The translations under genes and the position numbers were made by a program. The notes below the pieces were generated by a model, which saw only the letters and a program-made list of their open reading frames with translations, was not told where the DNA came from and did not search any database. This document shows, in pieces, positions 18,861 to 27,734 of a stretch of DNA of 64,000 nt. The stretch covers positions 1-64,000 of the forward strand of contig JAHBNG010000081.1 in NCBI GenBank assembly GCA_019217005.1. Direction: 5' to 3'. The DNA comes from Chloroflexi bacterium TSY (GTDB lineage Bacteria > Chloroflexota > Anaerolineae > Caldilineales > Caldilineaceae). Position 1 is the first letter of the stretch; each line of letters starts with the position of its first letter.

Positions 18861-19706
18861 ATGGCACAATATAGCAAAATAGAATGGACTCACTGTACCT
18901 GGAATCCGACTACTGGGTGCAAAAAGGTATCTCCTGGATGTAAAAATTGTTATGCGGAGACTATGTCAAGAAGACTCCAAAGTATGGGAGTTACAGGATA
19001 TGAAAATGGATTTGAACTAAGTATATTGCCAGAACGTCTCAATACACCACTAAATCGTAAATCACCTACAATATACTTTGTAAATTCAATGAGTGACCTA
19101 TTCCATGAAGATATACCAGATCAATTCATACGTCAGGTGTTTGATGTAATGAAGCAAGCTCCGCAGCATAAGTTTCAAATACTAACTAAACGTGCTGAAC
19201 GTATGGCTAGTTTCTTTGATTCTTACAAGTCACCGCCAAATGCATGGCTTGGAGTTTCTGTTGAGGATAAGGAGTATGGTGTTCCTCGAATCAAAGTATT
19301 GCAATCAATAGATTCAAAGATCAGATTCTTATCTGCCGAGCCGTTACTTGATGATTTAGGGGAACTAGACTTAAAAGATATACATTGGGTAATAGTTGGT
19401 GGCAAGTCAGGTATAAATGCGAGATCAATGAATCCAGATTGGGTAAGCAATATACAAAAGCAGTGCGATACTCAGAATGTGTCTTTTTTCTTTAAACAAT
19501 GGGGAGCATGGGGCGAAGATGGTGTAAAATGTTCAAAGAAAGCCAACGGTAGACTATTTAGAGGACGTACTTGGGATGCAATGCCTGTCGACGACCCTGA
19601 TTATGATTTCCATATCACTGGTCAGCCGTCCTTTAACTTTTCCCCGCAAGATGAAGAAATAAATCATGGCTCATATATGAAAGTAGGTGAAAAGTATGTA
19701 AAATAG
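18861..19706 (+). CDS. DUF5131 (phage Gp37/Gp68-like) iron-sulfur protein
   Basis: 281 aa with an N-terminal cysteine cluster TTGCKKVSPGCKNCYAE (Cys20, Cys27, Cys30, CX6CX2C) typical of DUF5131, a radical-SAM-like family of phages and mobile islands. The VSVED and VIVGGKSG segments are also typical. The family often sits next to the three-Cys-motif partner protein TcmP. Start ATG 18861 behind AGGGGAA; an in-frame TTG at 18843 is less likely. Downstream, an IS1595-type remnant intervenes before a damaged small ORF that could be the partner's tail. Its AT-rich codon use differs from flanking genes and suggests recent transfer. Confidence 0.8.
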   Translation: MAQYSKIEWTHCTWNPTTGCKKVSPGCKNCYAETMSRRLQSMGVTGYENGFELSILPERLNTPLNRKSPTIYFVNSMSDLFHEDIPDQFIRQVFDVMKQAPQHKFQILTKRAERMASFFDSYKSPPNAWLGVSVEDKEYGVPRIKVLQSIDSKIRFLSAEPLLDDLGELDLKDIHWVIVGGKSGINARSMNPDWVSNIQKQCDTQNVSFFFKQWGAWGEDGVKCSKKANGRLFRGRTWDAMPVDDPDYDFHITGQPSFNFSPQDEEINHGSYMKVGEKYVK

Positions 19707-19747
19707 GGAAAGAGGTCAATGAGAAAAAAGAAAAGAGAAAAAGAGCC

Positions 19748-20694
19748 ATGAAAATGCGATATCCGATCCAAGAACTGATGAGCGAAGAAGGCTGTTATGA
19801 GAGATTGTTAGAGATCTTGCATCCAGAAGGGATGCAATGTCCAGATGGACATAGATTGCCAGAAGGGCAAGCGCCTCACAGTCGAGAGCGAGCCCCGGTG
19901 AATAAGTACAGATGCCGAGAATGCGGCAAAGTATACGATGCCTTTACGAATACAGTCTGGTCTGGAACGCATTACAATTGTGTGACGATAGTCTTAGTGA
20001 TGCGAGGCATCATTCAAGGGACACCAACGCTGCATCTATCAGAGGAACTGTCTCTGAACTATAGTACGTTGTTGGAGCGTCGCCATCGGATCCAGAATAC
20101 GGCGTTGCTCCGCCGCAGCCGCTTCCCCTTTTCGCGATTCTGTAGCTGAAGCCGATGAACTGTACCAGAATGCAGGAGAGAAAGGCGATTACCATCCCGA
20201 TCCAGATGACCCGCCCAGACCTCGAGCCAACAAGCGCCGTGGACGAGGGACGATGGAGAACGACCGACCACCGATTCTGGGCGTTGTGGGACGAACCTCT
20301 GGCCAAGTCCAGTTCACGGTCTGTGACAACACACAACAAGCAACCATTGTTCCTTTAGTTGTTGCTTGCTCTCCCTGGCACCACTCTCTATACCGACGAG
20401 TGCAACGCCTACAATCCCATTGTGGAGACTGGTCGCTCTCATGCCACTGTTTGTCACTCCCGGTACGAATGGGCTCGCGATGATGATGGCGACGGCATTC
20501 GGGAAGTTCACTGCAACACCATGGAAGGCATTTGGACTGGTCTACGCAATTTTCTGCGTCCCTTTCGGGGTGTTCATAAACGTTATCTTGCCCAATATGT
20601 TGCCATCTTTGAATGGACTCACAATCTCAAATTCGTCAATGACTCCTTTCTTCGCTCTCTCATTGACTCCCATTTCACCTATTTTCATTCATGA
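19748..20694 (+). pseudogene. IS1595-family transposase remnant
   Basis: An N-terminal zinc-ribbon-like part (CPDGH...YRCRECGKVYDAFTNT) typical of IS1595-type transposases, then EADELYQNAGEKG and GVVGRTSGQ, then YTDECNAY and HCNTMEGIWTGLRNFL. These motifs lie in three successive reading frames, with shifts near 20110 and 20370, so no functional product is made. The RNase H-like acidic residues are present. Element ends were not resolved; the right end is near 20690. It separates the DUF5131 gene from its probable partner. Confidence 0.8.
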
Positions 20695-20892
20695 GCCTAA
20701 ATCATCAAGCATTGTTGTCCGACATCCCCAAGTGTATTCCTCCTGAGGGTCTACAGGTTGCGGATTTTCTAAGACAACATTGCAATAATACGCCCTCGAC
20801 CTTCGATATGATGAAACAAGCTTTGTCAGATCTATATGGCTATGGGGAACTCCTAATTACTAATGAGTCAGGACGAAACAGGAGGAAAAATT

Positions 20893-21173
20893 GGGATGGT
20901 TCAGATGATCCATTGAGGTAGGTTTACACTTTTGCCCGTGGAGGAGGCATTCTCTATTACACGCAGTAGACATAATCCTGCACTTCTCAGTCAAAACAGA
21001 CTCGAGCGGGCCAAATGGTCCGAGATTCTCTACTGCGTCTTTTTTCGCCATTTGAACGCTCTACCTCTGAGAAATCCTACTGCGTGTAATCTCTAACGCC
21101 GGTTCTCGTCTGACACGGTCGCATTGGAGAATGCTCCCTCCGCAAATTTGTCAACCTGTATTTGAACCATCCC
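20893..21173. mobile_element. MITE-D (281 bp), related ends to MITE-B, carries core C
   Basis: Termini GGGATGGTTCA and TGAACCATCCC, flanked by GAAAAATT on both sides (20885-20892, 21174-21181), an 8-bp duplication as in MITE-B. Sub-terminal GGTTTACAC is shared with MITE-B, but the interior is the 206-bp core C, found again at 46487. Confidence 0.85.
20938..21143. repeat. Core C copy 1 (206 bp, multi-palindromic)
   Basis: An outer inverted repeat (GTGGAGGAGGCATTCTC / GAGAATGCTCCCTCCGC) encloses an inner one (ATTACACGCAGTAG / CTACTGCGTGTAAT). Nearly identical over its centre to 46487-46692 and of the same length. No ORF. Confidence 0.85.
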
Positions 21174-21316
21174 GAAAAATTCGATAGTTAAGGTGACAGA
21201 TATTGTTCGTCCGAATCCTCAGATGCGATTTATTTTTCCCAGTAGCTGACAACTTTATGAAAGCTGCTAACAACCTGTATCATCCTTACATAATATTTAA
21301 AGCATGATTTATATTA

Positions 21317-21354
21317 AATGCAGCCTCGGTCGCAAGACCGAGGCTGCATTTTTT
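21317..21354 (+). terminator. Strong Rho-independent terminator
   Basis: A 15-bp perfect stem: 21317-21331 pairs with 21336-21350 around a GCAA tetraloop, followed by TTTTTT at 21349-21354. It ends the accessory transcript that precedes the PIN toxin gene. The hairpin can also be read on the minus strand with an A-tract mirror. Confidence 0.92.
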
Positions 21355-21488
21355 AGCCTTCGTGAAGTGAGTGATCGATTCATTGTTCTAGTAACCGTAA
21401 CCGCAGTCCCAAATTAAGGCTTGTTTTGGCCTGTTTTATCGGGTACAATTCAATCAGATAGTCTGCAAAATTTTTGGGAACATGATCA

Positions 21489-22064
21489 ATGACACAGAAT
21501 CAATCTACGACTCGCCCAAGCGGTACAGTTGCCATTAGCAATACAGGTCCATTGATTTCTGTATTTCAGTCAGACAGCTTTGACCTGGTCACGGAAATCT
21601 TTACCGAAGTCTGGATTTCAGAGGTTTGTCGCTCTGAACTCATCAGACATGGTTGGGCCGATGAAATTGAGGCAGCAGGGTCTAAGCTGACCATCGTGGA
21701 CTTAACTGCTGATGAAGAGCAAAAGGCATTATCGATCGCAAAGCAAATTGCGCAACACCCAGATACGAAAGATGCTATAGCCGAAAATCATCTTGGCGAA
21801 GCTCAAGTGATTATTGTCGCAATGCGGAATGAGCATCAGAATGACGTGTTGTTACTGGATGAGTTGGCGGCGCGAGCAATTGCCAAGCAACAAGGCGTTA
21901 AACTTTCTGGATTTCCAGGCGTTTTGCTCTTGGCTGTACAAAGTGGGTTGATTTCTGCCGAAGAATTGAAAGCACGATTAGAGACTTGTCGAGAACAGGG
22001 AACGCACTATGGAGTGTCGCTCATTCAACGAGTCTATGAGATGGCGAGGCAAAGCCGGAGGTAA
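21489..22064 (+). CDS. PIN-like toxin (DUF3368-type nuclease)
   Basis: 191 aa. N-terminal strand AISNTGPLISVFQ, the acidic ENHLGEAQVIIVA segment and LLLDELAARAIAKQQGVKLSG are the PIN/DUF3368 pattern, a ribonuclease toxin fold. The C-terminus GLISAEELKARLETC is typical of the DUF3368 subfamily. Usual partners are UPF0175 antitoxins encoded upstream; none is visible upstream here, and a 75-aa gene follows after two bases. ATG 21489 is used; no strong Shine-Dalgarno is seen. Activity is plausible since the acidic positions remain. Confidence 0.75.
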   Translation: MTQNQSTTRPSGTVAISNTGPLISVFQSDSFDLVTEIFTEVWISEVCRSELIRHGWADEIEAAGSKLTIVDLTADEEQKALSIAKQIAQHPDTKDAIAENHLGEAQVIIVAMRNEHQNDVLLLDELAARAIAKQQGVKLSGFPGVLLLAVQSGLISAEELKARLETCREQGTHYGVSLIQRVYEMARQSRR

Positions 22065-22066
22065 CT

Positions 22067-22294
22067 ATGCAACAGAAATCAGTGCATGAACCAGATGCGA
22101 GACTAATGAGTGCAGACGACGTGTGGGAAGATGCTCAACAGATCAGTTCTGTCCTGCATCGTAACCAGCCGCAATCAGAGCCGATTGTTCGCTTGCCGAT
22201 TCCGCTATCGGTATTTGTCTCTGCGCTTGAGCAGTTTAGCCGGGATGAATTGATATTTGTTCGTCAGCGTATTGAGGAACGATTAGCAGCCTGA
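22067..22294 (+). CDS. Small acidic protein next to PIN toxin, 75 aa
   Basis: Starts two bases after the PIN toxin stop, so the two are translated together. The sequence has a flexible N-terminus and a helical C-terminus (SALEQFSRDELIFVRQRIEERLAA). No DNA-binding fold is recognised. Its size, charge and position suggest an antitoxin or accessory protein of the toxin, by context only. Confidence 0.5.
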   Translation: MQQKSVHEPDARLMSADDVWEDAQQISSVLHRNQPQSEPIVRLPIPLSVFVSALEQFSRDELIFVRQRIEERLAA

Positions 22295-22385
22295 TTGGAC
22301 ATTAAGCCACAAGTGTCTTCGTGGCTGATCGTCAAGATTCTAGATCGAGTTGCTTGGAACTATTGGGACATTGAAAACGGTCGTC

Positions 22386-22543
22386 TAGTAGCTTGGTCGA
22401 GTGGCTTGAACCTTCGCAGCCAACATCATGTCAACTTGACCAGGGGGAAGCGCGCGCCGAATTGGCTATTCGGTGAGTCAAGTTGTCTCTTCGCTCGGAA
22501 GTGGTCGGGCGCGCGCCCCTGGCAAGTTACACGGGCGTTAAGT
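22386..22543 (+). repeat. 158-bp intergenic repeat, copy 2 (attC-like)
   Basis: Starts TAGTAGCTTGGTCGAGTG and ends GGGCGTTAAGT; GTTAAGT at 22537-22543 fits GTTRRRY. Inside, GGGGGAAGCGCGCGCC and GGGCGCGCGCCCCTGG are near-inverted repeats. It is the main content of the 551-bp gap 22295-22845; the rest of that gap shows nothing recognisable. Confidence 0.5.
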
Positions 22544-22845
22544 AGTGGCGGCTACCTACAACAAGACCCACATCATCAGAAAATTAACTCACCTTGGACA
22601 AGCATCAAGCCACCAAAACTGTTCACAGATTTCGTAGCTTCAGCAATTGAATGGTGAAAAATCGAGATGGACGAACCAGACCCCCAGTAGTCCAAATCAG
22701 TTGAGCAGTATGGATATACTCGCGTAGCTGTTTGTATTACCATTGATAGCACTAACAGCATCCATAAATGGATAGACGAGCATCTACAATTCTGATGACA
22801 AGTCTCGTTCAGTACAATCGTTTTAGCGGATAAGGATTTCGCAAT

Positions 22846-24174
22846 ATGGCTATAATTGGGTCACACGAAGGATTTTTGGATATAAAGCACTGGTATACAA
22901 AGCTATCGATCTTGGAACGCCAAGTCTGTCTTGTCAAGCGTAAAGATGGACGTGGACTTGGAACTGGATTCTTAGTTGGACCAGATATCATACTCACAGC
23001 CGCCCACGTTGTATTTCCTGAGCTAGCAAGACGAACAGATGCACAAGTTGACGTGTCTTTTCGGCCTGACATATTGTTTATCTTCGATTACGTTTTGTCA
23101 TTAGATGGAGATATCGTTGATGAAGGAAACGTAACATATCCCCTATCTGATTCGGAATGGATGGTAGATTTTTTGCCGGTCGGCAATCCCCAAGACGAAA
23201 CCTTCTATGATGCGACTTCTCCAAAACTTGATTTTGCATTGCTTCGTACTCATGGGGAGCCAGGCAATGAACCGCTCAACGACGGGGATGTAATCCCGCG
23301 CGGGTGGATTGAGTTTTTTGACGAAGATGAATTGATAAAGGAAGGGACAGCACTTAGCATTATTCAACACCCACAAGGACAACCTCTTAGTGTCACCCTT
23401 AATACACAATCCGTAGTTGGTTACAACACTGTCGGTCAGCGACTCTTTCACTTAACAGATACATTACCGGGTTCTTCAGGTGCCCCCTGTTTCAATGTCA
23501 ATTGGGAGTTGATAGCGTTACATATCGGCAGAGGTTGGGATTCAGCAAATTACAATCAGGCAGTGCCCACAAAACTGATATTGGATTGGTTGAGACAACG
23601 CGGATTATCGCATTTGGTTACTCAACCGTCACCTCGGAAATTCACATTCGAAGGTGACGTTACCGAAATTATTGAATCAATCGGAGACTTTTCACTCACA
23701 CCTGAATTGCGAAGACTATTGGATTCTGAGGAGTCTGAAAGAGTTGAATTCAAGCAGGCGATTCCGAGCTCCAATGAAAACAATGGTCTTGTTAAGACAG
23801 TAGCTGCATTTATGAATCATCATCAGGGAGGCGTCATTTTTATCGGGGTTGATGATGAAGGGTCTGTCGTTGGTGTCAACGATGACTACTCAAACGCAAA
23901 TCCTCAAAAGCAAAACTGGGACGGATACGTACTTCACTTAAACAACATGCTCAATTCGAATTTGGATGTTGACGCACCATTTCATTATTATCAGATTGAA
24001 AGATACAAGGAAGATGACAAAGATATTTGTGTTATCCAAGTGATGCCTTCGGATAGGCCAGTATTTTACAACGATATACTTTACATTCGCAAAGCTAATG
24101 AAGTTTTGCCTCTAAAGGGGCGTGAAATGTTAGCTCATTTCATCAATCGCTGGAACGTACTAAGAAGTGTCTAA
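22846..24174 (+). CDS. Trypsin-like protease fused to AlbA_2 (Schlafen-like) domain
   Basis: 442 aa, no signal peptide, so cytosolic. Residues ~25-255 are a V8/trypsin-like protease with His54 (LTAAHVV), Asp129 (KLDFAL) and Ser211 (LPGSSGAPC). Residues ~295-430 form an AlbA_2 domain (ESERVEFKQAIPSSN, AAFMNHHQGGVIFIGVDDEG), a Schlafen-related fold linked to nucleic-acid binding or cleavage. Protease plus AlbA_2 suggests an effector in which nucleic-acid sensing gates proteolysis, as in other bacterial conflict proteins (inference). It starts at ATG 22846 and is monocistronic, between two attC-like regions. It appears intact and is a good candidate for a live defence gene. Confidence 0.8.
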   Translation: MAIIGSHEGFLDIKHWYTKLSILERQVCLVKRKDGRGLGTGFLVGPDIILTAAHVVFPELARRTDAQVDVSFRPDILFIFDYVLSLDGDIVDEGNVTYPLSDSEWMVDFLPVGNPQDETFYDATSPKLDFALLRTHGEPGNEPLNDGDVIPRGWIEFFDEDELIKEGTALSIIQHPQGQPLSVTLNTQSVVGYNTVGQRLFHLTDTLPGSSGAPCFNVNWELIALHIGRGWDSANYNQAVPTKLILDWLRQRGLSHLVTQPSPRKFTFEGDVTEIIESIGDFSLTPELRRLLDSEESERVEFKQAIPSSNENNGLVKTVAAFMNHHQGGVIFIGVDDEGSVVGVNDDYSNANPQKQNWDGYVLHLNNMLNSNLDVDAPFHYYQIERYKEDDKDICVIQVMPSDRPVFYNDILYIRKANEVLPLKGREMLAHFINRWNVLRSV

Positions 24175-24257
24175 GCCTATCCTTGAATCAAGCTCCTCGC
24201 CTCGCGCTCTGACCTATGCATCTCTCAGGGGCGTGCCAGGTTAGAGGGGCGTTAAGC
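24169..24257 (+). other. attC-like sequence after the protease-AlbA_2 gene
   Basis: Runs from GTCTAAG at the gene's stop to GTTAAGC at 24251-24257. CTAAGCCTATC near the left end is loosely inverted against GGGGCGTTAA at the right. The left core has one mismatch to RYYYAAC. It may equally be a weak terminator region. Confidence 0.3.
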
Positions 24258-24405
24258 ATTTTGAAAAGTTGGAAAGAATATTGGCGTAACAAATCACCGT
24301 AGAAAACGAATCTCAAACAGGTCATGATTGGCTTACGTTCATAACCGAAAACCGGTCATAATTTGGCAAAGGCAGGGGGAAACGATTGAACGAAATGGGG
24401 AATAT

Positions 24406-25770
24406 ATGATGCGACAAGCACTAGTTGTTATACACGGTATGGGCGAGCAGAAGCCAATGGGTACAATCAGGCCGTTTGCAGAAGCAATTCTAGGATCCAG
24501 GGGTAAGAAAGGCGAGTTTTGGAGTAAACCTGACAAGATGTCGGAACTATTTGAGCTTCGAAGGTTGCAGGCGAAAGGCAAATCTAATATCCACTTTTAT
24601 GAATATTATTGGGCATATAATCTAGAAGGTACTAGTGTTTGGGACGTACTATGGTGGGCTGTAGACTTGTTTAAACGAAATGGAAAAGATGTTCCCCCCG
24701 CGTCTAAGTCGCTATGGCTCCTTACACGATTTCTAGTTGGATTAGTAATCGTTGGGATTGTTTTTGGTTTTGTAGATGGCGTACTAGGATGGTTAAATGC
24801 TCAACCAACGTTTGGTGCCGTCTGGATTACGATCACATTGATTGGTTTTGCCCTACAATATTTTTTGATCTCCTATTTAGGAGATGCCGCTCGGTACCTG
24901 AGTCCAATTCCCCGTAACATTAAACTGCGTCAGAAGATTCGGACCGAAGGCATAAATCTACTTCGGAGTCTGCATGGCAGCGGCGATTACGATCGGATAA
25001 TCCTGGTTGGTCATAGCCTCGGCAGTATTATCGCTTACGATATCATCACACATCTGTGGGACGAGTACAACGCACAATTATCTGGGCTAGAAGAAAAAGC
25101 CGAGGTACAAAGATTAGTTCGAGAAGCGATGGCAAATCAAAAAACACCTCAACCTGTTGTCCGTAACGAAATCTCAGTGTGTGGTGAGGAATTGATCGAT
25201 GATCCTGACAACGACCAAAAGCGGGAAGATTTCAGAGAAAAGCAACATGAAGCGTGGAAAGAATTGAGATTTTTTGGGAATCCATGGCTTATTTCCGATT
25301 TTGTTACCATGGGAAGCCCTCTAACCCACGGATTACTTTTGCTTGCTTCAAGTACTGCAGACTTCGAGTCTCGCAAAGACCAGCGGGAGCTGATTACATG
25401 CCCTCCACAGCGTGATCAGAAAGGTTATTCCTATAGCAGCCCCAAGTCGTATGAAGTTGGTGAAAAGAAAAAATATACGCCGCTGATTCTTCATCATGCA
25501 GCTGCATTTGCTGTGACGAGATGGACTAATCTATATTTTCCTGCAAAACTTGGGTTATTCGGGGATTTCGTTGGGGGGCCTCTTTCAAAAGATTTTGGTG
25601 AGGGCATCAAAGATGTTCCAGTTAGCACAATAAAGTGGTATGGATTGGCAAACTGGACAATTGCATCACATAATTGTTATTGGCTTGTAACCGATGATGT
25701 CAATAACGACGATCAAATGAACCAGCTGGCCGTAATCGCGCTGAGAGATGCTATTTCTCTAGAGAACTAA
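24406..25770 (+). CDS. Membrane-associated alpha/beta serine hydrolase (lipase/PGAP1-like)
   Basis: About 454 aa from ATG 24406 (MMRQALVVIHGMGEQKPMG; an in-frame ATG at 24328 would add a poor N-terminus). The IHGMGEQ oxyanion segment and the nucleophile elbow VGHSLGSIIAYD are those of alpha/beta hydrolases of the DUF676/PGAP1 type. Two hydrophobic segments (about residues 105-127 and 138-158) precede the elbow and predict membrane insertion. A late HNCYW motif may supply the catalytic His. The reaction is probably lipid or ester hydrolysis; the substrate is unknown. It is an isolated gene in the accessory region. Confidence 0.7.
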   Translation: MMRQALVVIHGMGEQKPMGTIRPFAEAILGSRGKKGEFWSKPDKMSELFELRRLQAKGKSNIHFYEYYWAYNLEGTSVWDVLWWAVDLFKRNGKDVPPASKSLWLLTRFLVGLVIVGIVFGFVDGVLGWLNAQPTFGAVWITITLIGFALQYFLISYLGDAARYLSPIPRNIKLRQKIRTEGINLLRSLHGSGDYDRIILVGHSLGSIIAYDIITHLWDEYNAQLSGLEEKAEVQRLVREAMANQKTPQPVVRNEISVCGEELIDDPDNDQKREDFREKQHEAWKELRFFGNPWLISDFVTMGSPLTHGLLLLASSTADFESRKDQRELITCPPQRDQKGYSYSSPKSYEVGEKKKYTPLILHHAAAFAVTRWTNLYFPAKLGLFGDFVGGPLSKDFGEGIKDVPVSTIKWYGLANWTIASHNCYWLVTDDVNNDDQMNQLAVIALRDAISLEN

Positions 25771-26519
25771 CCTCTGCTAATACAAGTGGTAGCTAGTATA
25801 TCGTCACGGAATTTTTCATAAACTAGGACATATGGGTTCTGCTGCCCATTGGTGGCGTTTTGGGGTTATTCTGCTTTCGGTTCATCAGTAAGTTTGTGGT
25901 CTTTGGCTTGCCGACCTTTGATGGTTTTGCTATCTGGGTAGTTGGTTTATAAGTTTGAATTGGGTTGGTCATTTCGTCCGTGTGAGTCTGTGGTCGAACT
26001 TGTCGGCTTCTGTGGACTTCGTTCGTTGGCAGGATTTCTTGCTTCGGGGCGATGATGTCACAGGACTCCGCGATCTCCTCTTACTTATGGTGTTGGCGAG
26101 GGCACTCTTTCCGGCATCGGTCATCTTCTCGGTAGCTTATCGCTCAACATGGCGATGTTGTTGGGGGGGTGCCGTTTGGCATTAGCGTCATTCTTGCAAT
26201 GATGACATCTTTGTAGCCGGCCCAAGTATTTATGGACTTGGTGAGCCTGGGCAAAATATAGCTTTCTCATTTCACCAGCTAACTGCAACATTATTACTCA
26301 CCAGAGAAAATTTGGATCGGCTCGCTTTTGTTTCTGCAACTAACCAACTTAAGAACGAAACAATTTGGGCATTCGATGAGGTTATGGAAGCTCAAGAGAA
26401 TAATATTAGCCAATGGGGCTTGCAGCCGACGCGTAGCACAACCGAAGCTAGCGTTGGCCGCCTGCATCGTTTACAGAACTGGAAATAACGTTTTGAGAAT
26501 TGTTAAGGAGGGTAGCCTC
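25771..26519. other. 749-bp intergenic region, G/T-rich
   Basis: No ORF with protein-like sequence. 25830-26190 is markedly G/T-rich (GGTGGCGTTTTGGGG-like runs) and similar in style to 18560-18760. 26220-26500 contains broken coding-like fragments in + frames, perhaps a decayed gene. AAGGAGGG at 26505-26512 is the ribosome site of the next gene. Confidence 0.35.
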
Positions 26520-26672
26520 ATGCAACTAGCAGAGCTACTGGATTCGGTTCAGTATGTAACCGACCATCAAGGCAAAAAGATAGGTGTTCTGCTTGATCTG
26601 GAAATTTGGCAGGGGTTGATTGAGCTTGTCGAGCAACAAACGACAGCCGACTCTGTCACCCCAATTGAATAG
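26520..26672 (+). CDS. Small antitoxin-like protein, 50 aa (front part of a split gene)
   Basis: Starts at ATG 26520 seven bases after AAGGAGGG. Sequence MQLAELLDSVQYVTDHQGKK then IGVLLDLEIWQGLIELVEQ resembles the short N-terminal parts of antitoxin-like proteins. It stops at TAG 26670-26672, but the same frame stays open after the stop (TQVAAEAVEHVADTTREAA) and merges with the next ORF. It may be a complete 50-aa protein, or the two may have been one ~149-residue protein. Confidence 0.55.
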   Translation: MQLAELLDSVQYVTDHQGKKIGVLLDLEIWQGLIELVEQQTTADSVTPIE

Positions 26673-26729
26673 ACACAGGTAGCGGCTGAAGCGGTCGAAC
26701 ACGTAGCGGATACGACGCGCGAGGCAGCG

Positions 26730-26969
26730 ATGCTGCGCGAAGAAGTCGCTTTTCGCAGGTTACACCCATCTTTATACAAGGAGTATGCTGGCGAATATGT
26801 GGCGATCCACAATGAGCAACTCATTGATCACGACTCGGATCAGGTAGCGCTCTATCGCCGGATGCGTCAACAACACCCCGGCGAATTCGTCTGGATTACG
26901 CCTGTTAATGAAAGTCCTGACGAAGTGCTCGTCTTTCGTTCACCTCGTTTTCTGAATGGCCACTCATGA
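26730..26969 (+). CDS. DUF5678-like small protein, 79 aa (rear part of a split gene)
   Basis: Sequence YKEYAGEYVAIHNEQLIDHD followed by VALYRRMRQQHPGEFVWITPV matches the compact DUF5678 pattern (W/Y-x-A-x-x-x-x-x-L-I-x-H-D). It is in phase with the 50-aa ORF upstream, separated only by TAG 26670-26672 and 57 open bases. No separate ribosome site is evident before ATG 26730, so read-through or a pseudogene origin is possible. Its TGA overlaps the following ATG (ATGA at 26966), so it is coupled to an aspartic protease gene, a pairing I have seen described as common for this family. Confidence 0.6.
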   Translation: MLREEVAFRRLHPSLYKEYAGEYVAIHNEQLIDHDSDQVALYRRMRQQHPGEFVWITPVNESPDEVLVFRSPRFLNGHS

Positions 26970-27352
26970 TCTATCCTCATGATTACAATTCGGCGTATTC
27001 GCCCGCGATGCCTGTGGTTGAGGTCACCTTAGAAAATGTCGAAACTGGCACACAGGGAGAGAAACTAACCGCTATTGTTGATTCTGGTGCGGATGGCTGT
27101 ATCTTGCCTGTCAAGTATTTGGAGGCTATCGGCAGCGAATCCATCCGCAAAACGCAAATGGTTGGTGTTGCAGGTATTGGCGTTCAAGTAGAAATTCATC
27201 TGCTAGTCCTTCATTTAGGACCGTTAACCGTTTATGGTGTTGAGGCCGTTGCCGATAAACAAAACGGCGAAGCGATAATCGGACACAATGTACTCAATCA
27301 ACTTGTGGTCACCCTCAACGGTATGGCTGGTGTTACAGAAATAACGGATTGA
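26966..27352 (+). CDS. Retropepsin-like aspartic protease (clan AA)
   Basis: 128 aa with the active-site motif AIVDSGADGCILP (Asp39-Ser40-Gly41) and the second hydrophobic flap strand EAIIGHNVLNQLVVTLNG, the single-domain aspartyl protease fold that works as a dimer. No signal peptide. The start overlaps the previous stop by four bases (ATGA), implying translational coupling. Substrate unknown; by context it may process its partner protein. The length is normal for bacterial retropepsin-like proteins. Confidence 0.8.
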   Translation: MIYPHDYNSAYSPAMPVVEVTLENVETGTQGEKLTAIVDSGADGCILPVKYLEAIGSESIRKTQMVGVAGIGVQVEIHLLVLHLGPLTVYGVEAVADKQNGEAIIGHNVLNQLVVTLNGMAGVTEITD

Positions 27353-27470
27353 TACCGAAGAGAATTGGCAGATTTTCATCCAACCATGTCATGTCTGTAT
27401 GCAGCATTACGGTCGTACAGCAGCATGATTGCACGACCTGAAACTGCTTGGGCATTCGGAGTGGGTCGTT

Positions 27471-27627
27471 TAGTTTCTTGGTCGTGCGGCAAGTTTGTCG
27501 CAGCGAACATGCCATCAAGCTGACCAGGGGGAAGCGCGCGCTGAATTGAATGTTCGGTGATTTCAGTCGTCTCCTCGCTCGGAAGTGGTTGGGTACGCAC
27601 CCCTGGCAAGTTGCACCAGCGTTGGCG
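27471..27627 (+). repeat. 157-bp intergenic repeat, copy 3 (attC-like)
   Basis: Starts TAGTTTCTTGGTCGTGCG and ends CAGCGTTGGCG. Shares GACCAGGGGGAAGCGCGCGC and the CCCCTGGCAAGTT segment with copy 2 at 22386. The terminal GTTGGCG is one base off GTTRRRY. It fills most of the 382-bp gap 27353-27734. Confidence 0.5.
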
Positions 27628-27734
27628 TTCATCTCGTCGGGTAAGTGAAGAAAGAGGTCTTGAAACTGGGTGTCAATGACCCAGTTTTTCTGGTATAATG
27701 GGGCTAAGAATAAGTATAGATTGGGGGGTCTACG

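Larger units (their letters stand above)
20691..21249 (+). pseudogene. Gene fragment interrupted by a MITE (possible TcmP-like tail)
   Basis: The frame from 20691 reads LLSDIPKCIPPEGLQVADF...YGYGELLITNESGRNRRKN and is then cut by a 281-bp element at 20893. Removing the element and one GAAAAATT copy continues SIVKVTDIVRPNPQMRFIFPSS and stops at 21249, giving 89 residues. The text looks like the C-terminus of a larger protein whose 5' part was lost at the IS1595 remnant. Its position behind DUF5131 makes a TcmP-type partner possible but unproven. Confidence 0.55.

Noticed and set aside
22295..22657. 120-codon ORF after the 75-aa gene
   Set aside because: It runs through the 158-bp repeat, and the peptide is not protein-like.
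26328..26519. Upstream extension of the 50-aa antitoxin-like gene to 26328
   Set aside because: The extension is Arg/Leu-rich and random-looking, while a strong AAGGAGGG lies just before ATG 26520.
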